DNA of 8,282 nucleotides, taken from Gammaproteobacteria bacterium. GTDB taxonomy: Bacteria; Pseudomonadota; Gammaproteobacteria; QOAV01. Within the stretch, counting starts at the first letter, position 1, and each line of letters begins with the position of its first letter. Shown piece after piece: positions 1 to 5,517 of this stretch. The notes beneath the pieces were generated by a model, which did no database searches, was not told the origin of the DNA, and was given only the letters and a program-made list of their open reading frames with translations. Where the stretch lies: the NCBI GenBank assembly GCA_027067235.1, contig JALXFQ010000061.1:1-8282 (forward strand), given 5' to 3'. The position numbers and the translations under genes are program-made.

Positions 1-333
1 TTCACGCGCCATGGCCATGGTCATGCGAAAATCGTCTGTTTTGTCCATGCCCTGATCTTTGGCGTAGTCAGCCAGCAGCCTGCGTTTGATCATTTCGTTG
101 ACGATGGTGTTTTTCATGTCCGGCGTTTCCTTGATATCGACACCCAGAGTTTTTACCACATGCCGGAACATTTTTTCGGTAATCTTTTCGCCGTTGACCG
201 AAGCCAGCACCTTGCTGTTGTCGGCAGGCGCCGCAGTATCGCCGCCTGTCGAACTGCCTTGCTGCGGGTTGCAGCCGGCCAGGCTGAGCGCCGTAGCCAC
301 AACAATGGCGTTTAATAATCGCTGTTTTTTCAT
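1..333 (-). CDS. Lipoprotein peptidyl-prolyl cis-trans isomerase (SurA/PpiC-like), 3' end outside window
   Basis: Probable envelope foldase of the parvulin/SurA group. Only the first 111 residues are in the window. Residues 1-20 form a lipoprotein signal: a basic start (MKKQR), a hydrophobic core and the lipobox LAGC with Cys21 as the lipidation site. Residue +2 is Asn, not Asp, which under the usual Lol rule points to the outer membrane. A Gln/Ser/Gly-rich linker follows to about residue 43. A SurA_N-like segment comes next, with VNGEKIT (about 48-54) and the helix NEMIKRRLLADYAKDQGMD, typical of parvulin chaperones ahead of the PpiC rotamase domain. The rotamase domain itself is not visible, so the catalytic call rests on the N-terminal half. 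The gene lies 18 bp after bolA and is the last visible gene of the yciB operon. The ATG at 333 is supported by a strong ribosome site. An EpsD/PrsA-type export chaperone is an alternative. Confidence 0.8.
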   Translation of the reverse strand, partial: MKKQRLLNAIVVATALSLAGCNPQQGSSTGGDTAAPADNSKVLASVNGEKITEKMFRHVVKTLGVDIKETPDMKNTIVNEMIKRRLLADYAKDQGMDKTDDFRMTMAMARE

Positions 334-338
334 GGTTT

Positions 339-345
339 CTCCCTC
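339..345 (-). promoter_or_regulatory. Ribosome binding site of the lipoprotein isomerase
   Basis: On the minus strand the sequence reads GAGGGAG, five bases before the ATG at 333. It is one of the best Shine-Dalgarno matches in the window, and it fixes the start just upstream of the signal peptide. It lies in the 18-bp gap after bolA. Confidence 0.7.
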
Positions 346-351
346 GAGGTT

Positions 352-618
352 CTAAATTTCTTCCGGCGCATAGAGTTTTAGCGCCAGCGCATGGATATCT
401 TTCTGCATCATGTCGCCCAGCGCATCATATACCATGCGATGACGGGCGACGGTATTTTGCCCGCTGAATCTGGGCGAAACCAGCATGACGTGATAATGAC
501 CGCCGCCAGACGCCGCGCCTGCGTGGCCGGCGTGCTGGCTGCTTTCGTCCTCGATATGCAACGATTCCGGTTGTAGCGCCGCAGTCAGCCGCTGTTCGAT
601 CCTTTCCACTGTGCTCAT
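352..618 (-). CDS. bolA: BolA family protein (88 aa)
   Basis: BolA proteins are small cytosolic partners of monothiol glutaredoxins. They bind [2Fe-2S] clusters and act in iron-sulphur/redox homeostasis; some bind DNA. The whole family fold is present: an N-terminal helix (VERIEQRLTAAL), a variable loop with DESSQHAGHAG (about 24-34), the strand HYHVMLVS (41-48), RHRMVYDAL (59-67) and the C-terminal IHALALK with the family-conserved His76. The HAGHAG loop resembles the BolA1-type proteins of alphaproteobacteria and is rich in His (29, 32, 41, 43). The ATG at 618 is preferred over the in-frame TTG at 621: it overlaps the yciI stop as TGATG, and an AGG lies seven bases upstream. The size matches the usual 85-105 residues. 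The gene is third in the yciB operon. The symbol is a family name; it may not be the direct orthologue of E. coli BolA. Confidence 0.9.
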   Translation of the reverse strand: MSTVERIEQRLTAALQPESLHIEDESSQHAGHAGAASGGGHYHVMLVSPRFSGQNTVARHRMVYDALGDMMQKDIHALALKLYAPEEI

Positions 619-914
619 CAATAGACCTGTTTGTAGGGTGATATGTCGATTTGTTCGTAAACTCCCGCCTTGAGGTAGGGGTCGGTATCGGCCCAGCGGC
701 GGGCTTCGCGCAGCGAGGCGAATTCGGCGATGATGACGCTGCCCCGATAACCGGCCGACCCGGGTTCTTCCGTATCCGCTCGGGGCAGGGGGCCTGCTGT
801 CAGCAAACGACCCTGATCGCGCAACGACTGCAAACGCTCCAGATGCGCCGGCCGCGCTTCCATGCGTGCAGCCAGTGAATCATCTTTGTCACTGGCGATG
901 ATGGCGTACCACAT
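618..914 (-). CDS. yciI: YciI family protein (98 aa)
   Basis: Full-length match to the YciI family, a small ferredoxin-like alpha/beta fold with a conserved His/Asp pair proposed as an active site. The physiological reaction is not established. Recognisable segments are MWYAIIASDKDDSL (1-14), RPAHLERLQSL with His24 (21-31), GRLLTAGPLPRAD (35-47), the VIIAEFASL strand (about 61-69) and WADTDPYLKAGVYE (about 74-87). The last of these is the hallmark C-terminal motif. The length equals that of the E. coli protein (98). The start ATG at 914 overlaps the yciB stop as TGATG, with no clear Shine-Dalgarno of its own, so translation is probably coupled to yciB. The stop overlaps the bolA start in the same way. 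Linkage of yciI with yciB supports both assignments. Confidence 0.93.
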   Translation of the reverse strand: MWYAIIASDKDDSLAARMEARPAHLERLQSLRDQGRLLTAGPLPRADTEEPGSAGYRGSVIIAEFASLREARRWADTDPYLKAGVYEQIDISPYKQVY

Positions 915-1480
915 CAGGAGTTTTCCTCGTCGATTTCCATGTGGCGGGACAGAAAAACCGCCTGCACAATGGCAAATACCAGCGTCAGTCCAAGAATACC
1001 GAACACCTTGAAATTGACCCAGGTTTCCTGGCGTACTTCCGCCGGTCGGTCGAGCTGGTAATAAAATGCCACATAAACATTCAGAGCGCCAAGAATCAGG
1101 AAAAACAGCGCCCAGGCAATATCGACTTTTTTCCAGATATGGTCGGGCAGGCGCATCTGCTTGCCCATGAGCTTTTCCATGATGGTTTTTTCACCAATGA
1201 ACAGACCGCCAAACAGAATGGCGGAAAACGCCCAGTTGACAATGGTGGGCTTCCATTTGATGAAGGTATCGTCATGCAGGGCCAGGGTCAGTCCGCCAAA
1301 TACGGTCAGTACGCCCAGCGTGACCAGCGGCATGGTTTCCAGCTTGCGATGCTTTAACCATGCCCAGCCTACCTGTATAAACGATGCCGCAATGGCGACG
1401 CTGGTGGCGACATAGATGCCATATAATTTGAACGCCGTAAAAAACAGCAGCAGGGGAAGAAAATCGTAAAGTGCTTTCAT
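914..1480 (-). CDS. yciB: Inner-membrane septation/envelope protein YciB (188 aa)
   Basis: YciB (formerly IspZ or intracellular septation protein A) is a polytopic inner-membrane protein that affects cell-envelope synthesis and septation. Its biochemical activity is unknown. The sequence begins with the family's standard opening MKALYDFLPLLLFF and carries the conserved loop GGLTLALHDDTFIKWKPTI (62-80), then NWAFSAILFGGL. The hydrophobic blocks suggest about five membrane segments (roughly 6-24, 26-41, 52-68, 80-96, 121-140, 157-178, with some possibly paired). The tail is acidic (EIDEENS). The family start at the ATG at 1480 was chosen over a GTG at 1516 that would add 12 residues absent from homologues. 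No good Shine-Dalgarno precedes either. It is the first gene of the yciB-yciI-bolA-isomerase operon and is divergent from truD. Confidence 0.93.
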   Translation of the reverse strand: MKALYDFLPLLLFFTAFKLYGIYVATSVAIAASFIQVGWAWLKHRKLETMPLVTLGVLTVFGGLTLALHDDTFIKWKPTIVNWAFSAILFGGLFIGEKTIMEKLMGKQMRLPDHIWKKVDIAWALFFLILGALNVYVAFYYQLDRPAEVRQETWVNFKVFGILGLTLVFAIVQAVFLSRHMEIDEENS

Positions 1481-1575
1481 AGGGTCGAATCGAATAAAGG
1501 CTGCGTATTGTCTCACTGGGCAGACCGCGCCATCAATCTAAAGTTTTGCTTGAGCGCTGCCGCTTACCCGTGACC
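1481..1575. promoter_or_regulatory. Divergent yciB/truD intergenic region
   Basis: This 95-bp gap separates the divergent yciB and truD starts and should contain both promoters. On the minus strand TTGATG (1531-1536) is followed after 18 bp by GACAAT (1507-1512), a weak sigma-70-like pair that would start yciB RNA near 1500. For truD I see only a poor TTGTCT box near 1509-1514 with no good -10. No operator-like symmetry is obvious. Function is inferred from position. Confidence 0.35.
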
Positions 1576-2595
1576 ATGCGTTATTTTCCATATGCATACG
1601 GAGAACCGCAGGCCAGGGGCGTCATTCGCCAAAACCCGGAAGATTTCCAGGTGCGGGAGCGTCTGGGATTTGCCGCCGACGGCAGCGGTGAGCATGTGTT
1701 GTTGCATGTACGCAAAAAAGGCCTGACCACATTCCAGCTGATCCGGGCCCTGTCCCAACGCACAGGCGTGAAGGAACGGGATATCGGTTTTTGCGGGATG
1801 AAAGACCGGCACGCCGTTACCGAACAGGTCCTTTCGTTGTTACTGCGCGAGGAAAACGAACCGCCCTGGCAGGCCCTGGACATCCCCGGCGCCACCATTC
1901 TGGATGTCCGCCGTCATGGCAGAAAACTGCGACGCGGCGCACACCGGGGCAATCATTTTCGACTCGTGATCCGGCAACTGGGCGGCGACTTGCAGGATTT
2001 GACCGCGAGACTGGAATTCATGAAACAGCGCGGCGCGCCCAATTATTTTGGCGAGCAGCGCTTTGGTTGGGACAATCTGGAAAAAGCCCGGCAAATGTTT
2101 GCCGGAAACAACGGGCCTGTCAAACGCCGGCAGCGCGGGCTGTACCTGTCTGCCGCGCGTTCCTGGCTGTTTAATCGCATTGTGGCGCAGCGCGTGGCGC
2201 AATCCTGCTGGGATCAGTATATGGATGGCGATGTACTGCAACATGACGGCAAGGGAAGCTTCTTTGTGCCGCAATCGCCACAACAGGAAAAACAACGCCT
2301 GCTTGCCGCCGAAGTCCATCCCACCGGCGCTCTATACGGCAAGGGTGAATCTCCGCTAGGCGGAGAGGCGGCCGCGCTGGAACAGAGTGTACTCGAACAG
2401 GAGCAAGACCTGTGTGATGGCCTGATTGCCGCGGGGCTGAAGCACGAGAGGCGCGCCTTGAGGCTGTTCCCGCGGCAACTGCAGTGGAAGCTGGATCAAA
2501 GCGCCGCCACTCTGGAGCTTTCATTCAACCTTAACCGGGGTGAATTCGCCACCGCGGTTTTGCGGGAACTGCTGGTTTTTGCCGACCGAAGCTGA
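1576..2595 (+). CDS. truD: tRNA pseudouridine(13) synthase TruD (339 aa)
   Basis: TruD isomerises uridine 13 of certain tRNAs (tRNA-Glu in E. coli) to pseudouridine. All family motifs are present: the N-terminal NPEDFQVRERLGF (20-32), the catalytic motif GFCGMKDRHAVTEQ (71-84) with nucleophile Asp77, the RRHGRKLRRGAHRGNHF segment (about 112-128) and APNYFGEQRFGWDN (about 154-167). The inserted TRUD domain follows with LSAARSWLFNRIVAQRV, and DGDVLQHDGKGSFFV and FATAVLRELL near the C-terminus. The length is close to the E. coli enzyme (349). The ATG at 1576 aligns with the usual N-terminus. An in-frame TTG at 1546 would add 10 residues without family support. No strong Shine-Dalgarno is visible. 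Unlike in E. coli, it is a lone gene here, not beside ispF or surE: divergent from yciB and convergent with the NamZ homologue. Confidence 0.95.
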   Translation: MRYFPYAYGEPQARGVIRQNPEDFQVRERLGFAADGSGEHVLLHVRKKGLTTFQLIRALSQRTGVKERDIGFCGMKDRHAVTEQVLSLLLREENEPPWQALDIPGATILDVRRHGRKLRRGAHRGNHFRLVIRQLGGDLQDLTARLEFMKQRGAPNYFGEQRFGWDNLEKARQMFAGNNGPVKRRQRGLYLSAARSWLFNRIVAQRVAQSCWDQYMDGDVLQHDGKGSFFVPQSPQQEKQRLLAAEVHPTGALYGKGESPLGGEAAALEQSVLEQEQDLCDGLIAAGLKHERRALRLFPRQLQWKLDQSAATLELSFNLNRGEFATAVLRELLVFADRS

Positions 2596-2659
2596 GCTTC
2601 CCGAATCCTGCCTGCGCCTCACAAAATGGCACCAATAGCAGGCGCTGAGTGGCTGTCGA

Positions 2660-3865
2660 TCAGTCGGGATAAAGCAGAAATTCGGCTGATTCCTGTTGCC
2701 ATTCGTCCTCGTCCTGCCTCAGTTGCTGGTCCAGATCAGCCGGTTCCGCTGCCGCATCATCCACCCATAGCCGCAGACGCTCGCTGCCGTCTATGGTATC
2801 GATGGGCAGGCGCCCGCTGGTGTATTCGTAGGGAAAGTCGCGCCAGATGGGGTAATCGGGCTGTAGTTTGCGCAGTGCCTTCAGCAACAGCGCTATCAGC
2901 CGGTAGGGTTTGAAACGGCCGGGATCGTAACCGGGCCAGTCGGTGTGAATCTGGAAACCGCCGCACAGTTGGTTTTCGTGCTTGTGAAACACTGGCTGAA
3001 ACCAGCAGGGTCGGATCAGACAGCCCTGCATCCAGTCAGGCGCGAGCCGCTTCATTAAGTCCACAATGGCGGTGATGTCGAGATCCGGCGCGCCAATCAT
3101 TTCCAGCGGCCGGGTGGTTCCGCGGCCTTCCGACAAAGTGGTGCCCTCCAGCAATACCGTGCCGGGGTAGCAACGCGCGGCATTCAGACTGGCGATATTG
3201 GGGCTGGGATTGACCCACGGCCGCTCGCCCCATGGCCAGCCGAAACCGGGCGCGGTGGTGGGATCATAGCCTTCGCAGGCAACCACCCGAAACTCCAGCT
3301 CGAGATGCTGTTTTGCGACATACCACAGAGCCGCTTCGCCCAGGGTGAAACCGTGACGCATGGGCAGGTCGCCGATGCCGACAAAGCTTTCAAATCCGTC
3401 CAGCAGCCGGCCGCCCTCGATTTCGCGTCCGGCCGGATTCGGTCTGTCCAGCAGCCACAGCGCCTTGCCGGCGCGAGCGCAGTCCTCCAGCAGATAACAC
3501 AAAGTCGTGAGGAAGGTATAAATGCGGCAACCCACATCCTGTATATCCACCAGTAGCACATCGAAAGTATCGAGCATGGCCGCAGTGGGGCGACGCACTT
3601 CGCCGTACAGGCTGAAAACCGGGATATGGTGTCGCGGATCGCGGTCATCGGCCGTCTCGACCATATTATCCTGCTTGTCGCCGCGCATGCCGTGCTGGGG
3701 GCCGAATGCCGCCGTCATGTTCAAACCCGCATCGAACAGCGCATCCAGGCCATGGCGAAAATCCGAGGTCAGCGAGGCCGGGTGCGCCAGCAATGCCGTT
3801 CGCCGTCCCGCCAGGGATTGCCGGAGAGACACGTCGAGCAGGATTTTGTCAATACCTGTCTGCAT
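2660..3865 (-). CDS. namZ: DUF1343 / NamZ-like exo-beta-N-acetylmuramidase (GH171), 401 aa
   Basis: Homologue of Bacillus subtilis YbbC/NamZ, which removes terminal N-acetylmuramic acid from the non-reducing end of glycans. Family motifs in order: AFGPQHGMRGDKQ (53-65), FSLYG (84-88), DIQDVGCRIYT (107-117), LDRPNPAG (139-146), MRHGFTLGE (169-177), VNPSPNIASL (218-227), the near-invariant EGTTLSEGRGTTRPLE (240-255), GAPDLD (258-263) and CGGFQIH (301-307). The family is normally 370-420 residues, so it is complete. The ATG at 3865 has AAGGA five bases upstream. Unlike the secreted Bacillus enzyme, the N-terminus (MQTGIDKILLDVSLRQ) has no hydrophobic stretch. The protein is therefore predicted cytosolic, which suggests turnover of recovered wall fragments; this is inference. 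It is divergent from a transpeptidase gene and convergent with truD (64-bp gap, no convincing terminator). Exact substrate is untested. Confidence 0.85.
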   Translation of the reverse strand: MQTGIDKILLDVSLRQSLAGRRTALLAHPASLTSDFRHGLDALFDAGLNMTAAFGPQHGMRGDKQDNMVETADDRDPRHHIPVFSLYGEVRRPTAAMLDTFDVLLVDIQDVGCRIYTFLTTLCYLLEDCARAGKALWLLDRPNPAGREIEGGRLLDGFESFVGIGDLPMRHGFTLGEAALWYVAKQHLELEFRVVACEGYDPTTAPGFGWPWGERPWVNPSPNIASLNAARCYPGTVLLEGTTLSEGRGTTRPLEMIGAPDLDITAIVDLMKRLAPDWMQGCLIRPCWFQPVFHKHENQLCGGFQIHTDWPGYDPGRFKPYRLIALLLKALRKLQPDYPIWRDFPYEYTSGRLPIDTIDGSERLRLWVDDAAAEPADLDQQLRQDEDEWQQESAEFLLYPD

Positions 3866-3870
3866 AATTA

Positions 3871-3875
3871 TCCTT
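3871..3875 (-). promoter_or_regulatory. Ribosome binding site of the NamZ homologue
   Basis: AAGGA on the minus strand, five bases before the ATG at 3865. This supports the short, signal-less N-terminus. It lies next to the plus-strand -35 candidate at 3877. Confidence 0.65.
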
Positions 3876-3876
3876 G

Positions 3877-3905
3877 TTGAATTAACAGGTTAAAAGGTGT
3901 TTAAT
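3877..3905 (+). promoter_or_regulatory. Candidate sigma-70 promoter for the transpeptidase gene
   Basis: TTGAAT (3877-3882) and TTTAAT (3900-3905) are separated by exactly 17 bp. They match the consensus at four and five of six positions and lie in the most AT-rich stretch of the window. Predicted transcription start is about 3912, giving a leader of about 100 nt before the GTG at 4012. One arm of an inverted repeat falls in the spacer and the other just after the predicted start, an arrangement expected for a repressor site. Confidence 0.4.
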
Positions 3906-3923
3906 AGAAACAACATTAACCTG
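3886..3923. repeat. 8-bp inverted repeat around the promoter (operator candidate)
   Basis: CAGGTTAA (3886-3893) and TTAACCTG (3916-3923) are perfect inverted copies separated by 22 bp, so the arm centres are 30 bp apart, close to three helical turns. They flank the -10 box of the plus-strand promoter candidate. No regulator can be named. Confidence 0.4.
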
Positions 3924-3945
3924 CTTGCTGGCTAAAGAGTAACAT

Positions 3946-3998
3946 ATGAAGCGGCCGCTGAACGGATCATGAAAAATTTGATCCGTCCGCGCTGTTGA
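3946..3998 (+). other. Two overlapping micro-ORFs in the transpeptidase leader
   Basis: An 8-codon ORF (ATG 3946 to TGA 3970-3972; MKRPLNGS) follows AAAGAG at a workable distance of six bases. Its stop overlaps, as ATGA, the start of a 9-codon ORF (ATG 3969 to TGA 3996-3998; MKNLIRPRC). That ORF ends 13 bases before the GTG start of the transpeptidase. Both lie in the predicted leader RNA. They may be chance, but the chain of overlaps could act as a leader-peptide relay. Confidence 0.2.
3962..3986. repeat. 8-bp inverted repeat / RNA hairpin in the transpeptidase leader
   Basis: ACGGATCA (3962-3969) and TGATCCGT (3979-3986) are perfect inverted copies around a 9-base AT-rich loop. Neither strand has a following run of T, so this is not a normal intrinsic terminator. 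It could be a second operator or a leader-RNA hairpin. The start codon of the second micro-ORF (3969) lies at the stem/loop edge. Confidence 0.45.
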
Positions 3999-4011
3999 CA
4001 GAGTAGTCATC

Positions 4012-5517
4012 GTGTTTGAATCGAGAAAAAAAAACAGATCCGCCAGACCGAACGCCGGGTTGCGCCGTAACGGCAAACACTATGCCCGGCGCCGGCCGGT
4101 AACACGTCAGGCTCGCTTTATGAGCGCGTACCGTTGGCTGTCGCTCGGCCCTGTTCAGCGGGGCAGGAGACTTGACTGGACCATCCCACGGTTTAACATG
4201 TCCGGAATGAAACTGCGCTTGCCAACCAGATCGCCCACGATGAGGACTGTTGCGGAAGCGTATCGCCCGCAGAAGCGGTCCCTCACCGCCGGCGCCATCA
4301 AGTGGTCTTCAGTGCTGTCTCTGGTGCTGGCGTTGGCTATGACGCCCGGCGAATCCAGGAATCTGGACTGGCGCGGCGACGGTCTGGCACTGACACGCGA
4401 CAAGATTTCCGCAGCCATCGCCAGCGCCATGCGCCACGAAAAATACCCGTCTGCCGCCGTGCTGGAGGTTTTCGGCAAACAGAAGCAGGTGCAACTGGAT
4501 TACAGTTTCGACCCGGTCATCCAGACAACGGCAGACAGCCTGTTCGCCCGTTACAAGCCGGATTTTGGCGCCTTTGCCGCCATGGATGCGGAAACCGGGC
4601 GCGTTCTCGCCCTTTCCAGTTATATCCGGGGCGGAGAAGACCTGGGAAACCTGGCCTTGCGCGGCAGTTTTCCCGCGGCGTCGGTGTTCAAGACCGTGAC
4701 GGCTGCGGCAGCGCTGGACCAGCATATACTGAATCCGGATTCCATCGTACCCTTCAACGGCCGAAGCACAACCCTCTACAAGCGTCAGATCCTGAAGCAC
4801 AAGAACAATAAATGGACGCGTCGGCCGACTCTGAGAGAAGCCTACGCCAAATCCATGAACCCGGTGTTTGCCCGCATCGGCATTTACAGGATAGGCGGCG
4901 CCACGCTGAATCGCTATGCCGAAAGGTTCGGGTTCAATCAGGACATACACAGCGACGTATCCTTCGACACCGGCAGGACCCGAATCGACCCTGAAAACGA
5001 CTGGAATATTGCTGAAGCAGCCTCGGGATTTACCCGTACCAATACCCTCAGCCCGTTGCATGGCGCCATGCTGGCGGCGGCCATTGTCAATGATGGCGTC
5101 ATGATGAAGCCGTTTGTCGTCGCCAGAGGAACGGCCCCGGAAGGCATGTTGCTGTATCAATCGGAGCCGGAAGCGGCGGGGCAGCCGATATCGGCGAGCA
5201 CCGCCCGCGCCATGCGCCAGCTGATGCGGCAGACAGTCAGAACCGGCACCGCGCGCAAATCATTCCGCCGCTTTCTGAGCAAACACAAAGGTCTCGATGT
5301 GGGCGGCAAGACCGGTACTCTGTCCGGCACGGATCCGAAAGGTAAAACCGACTGGTTCATTGGCTACGCTGAAAAGAACGGCAGGAAAATCGCCTACGCC
5401 AGCGTAACGGTGAACAAGGAAAAATGGACTGTCAAATCCCATTATGTCGCTCGCAGGGTGGTTGAATCCTGGTTGTCGAGCCAGAGCAGGAACACAAAGG
5501 TCGCGCATGGAGATTGA
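4012..5517 (+). CDS. Compact membrane-anchored penicillin-binding transpeptidase, 501 aa (GTG start)
   Basis: Predicted D,D-transpeptidase acting on peptidoglycan stem peptides in the periplasm. The active-site motifs of serine transpeptidases are all present and in order: SVFK (Ser224 nucleophile, Lys227), SMN (281-283) and KTG (433-435). FAAMDAETGRVLALSSY (188-204) is the usual opening of a class B transpeptidase domain. The rest is unusual. Residues 1-90 are strongly basic (for example HYARRRPVTRQAR), a short hydrophobic anchor follows (about 96-110), and only about 75 residues separate it from the catalytic domain. The large class B dimerisation domain of FtsI/PBP2 is therefore missing. 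The first in-frame start after the upstream stop is GTG 4012, with no clear Shine-Dalgarno. ATGs at 4120 (with AGG eight bases upstream), 4198, 4207 and 4240 are alternatives that keep the anchor. The gene end overlaps the next gene by 11 nt. A D,D-carboxypeptidase activity cannot be excluded. Confidence 0.8.
   Translation: MFESRKKNRSARPNAGLRRNGKHYARRRPVTRQARFMSAYRWLSLGPVQRGRRLDWTIPRFNMSGMKLRLPTRSPTMRTVAEAYRPQKRSLTAGAIKWSSVLSLVLALAMTPGESRNLDWRGDGLALTRDKISAAIASAMRHEKYPSAAVLEVFGKQKQVQLDYSFDPVIQTTADSLFARYKPDFGAFAAMDAETGRVLALSSYIRGGEDLGNLALRGSFPAASVFKTVTAAAALDQHILNPDSIVPFNGRSTTLYKRQILKHKNNKWTRRPTLREAYAKSMNPVFARIGIYRIGGATLNRYAERFGFNQDIHSDVSFDTGRTRIDPENDWNIAEAASGFTRTNTLSPLHGAMLAAAIVNDGVMMKPFVVARGTAPEGMLLYQSEPEAAGQPISASTARAMRQLMRQTVRTGTARKSFRRFLSKHKGLDVGGKTGTLSGTDPKGKTDWFIGYAEKNGRKIAYASVTVNKEKWTVKSHYVARRVVESWLSSQSRNTKVAHGD
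5496..5500 (+). promoter_or_regulatory. Ribosome binding site of the 107-residue protein
   Basis: AAAGG, six bases before the ATG at 5507 and inside the end of the transpeptidase gene. It decides the start of the small gene against an upstream in-frame GTG at 5444, which lies well inside the transpeptidase reading frame and would add 21 residues. Confidence 0.65.

Noticed and set aside
1840..2319. Minus-strand open frame opposite truD
   Set aside because: The overlapped plus-strand sequence carries conserved TruD motifs, and the antisense product has no recognisable domain.
2596..2659. Possible bidirectional terminator between truD and the NamZ homologue
   Set aside because: Only a 6-bp GCGCCT/AGGCGC pairing with a loop of more than 20 bases and no T run is visible, too weak to call.
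3962..3986. Intrinsic terminator reading of the 8-bp hairpin
   Set aside because: The stem is followed by GC-rich sequence on both strands, with no U tract. It also lies upstream of a gene, not after one.
4309..5160. Long minus-strand open frame opposite the transpeptidase
   Set aside because: It is antisense to the SxxK and SxN motifs of a clear gene, has no ribosome site and its product resembles no family. It is a mirror of GC-rich codon usage.
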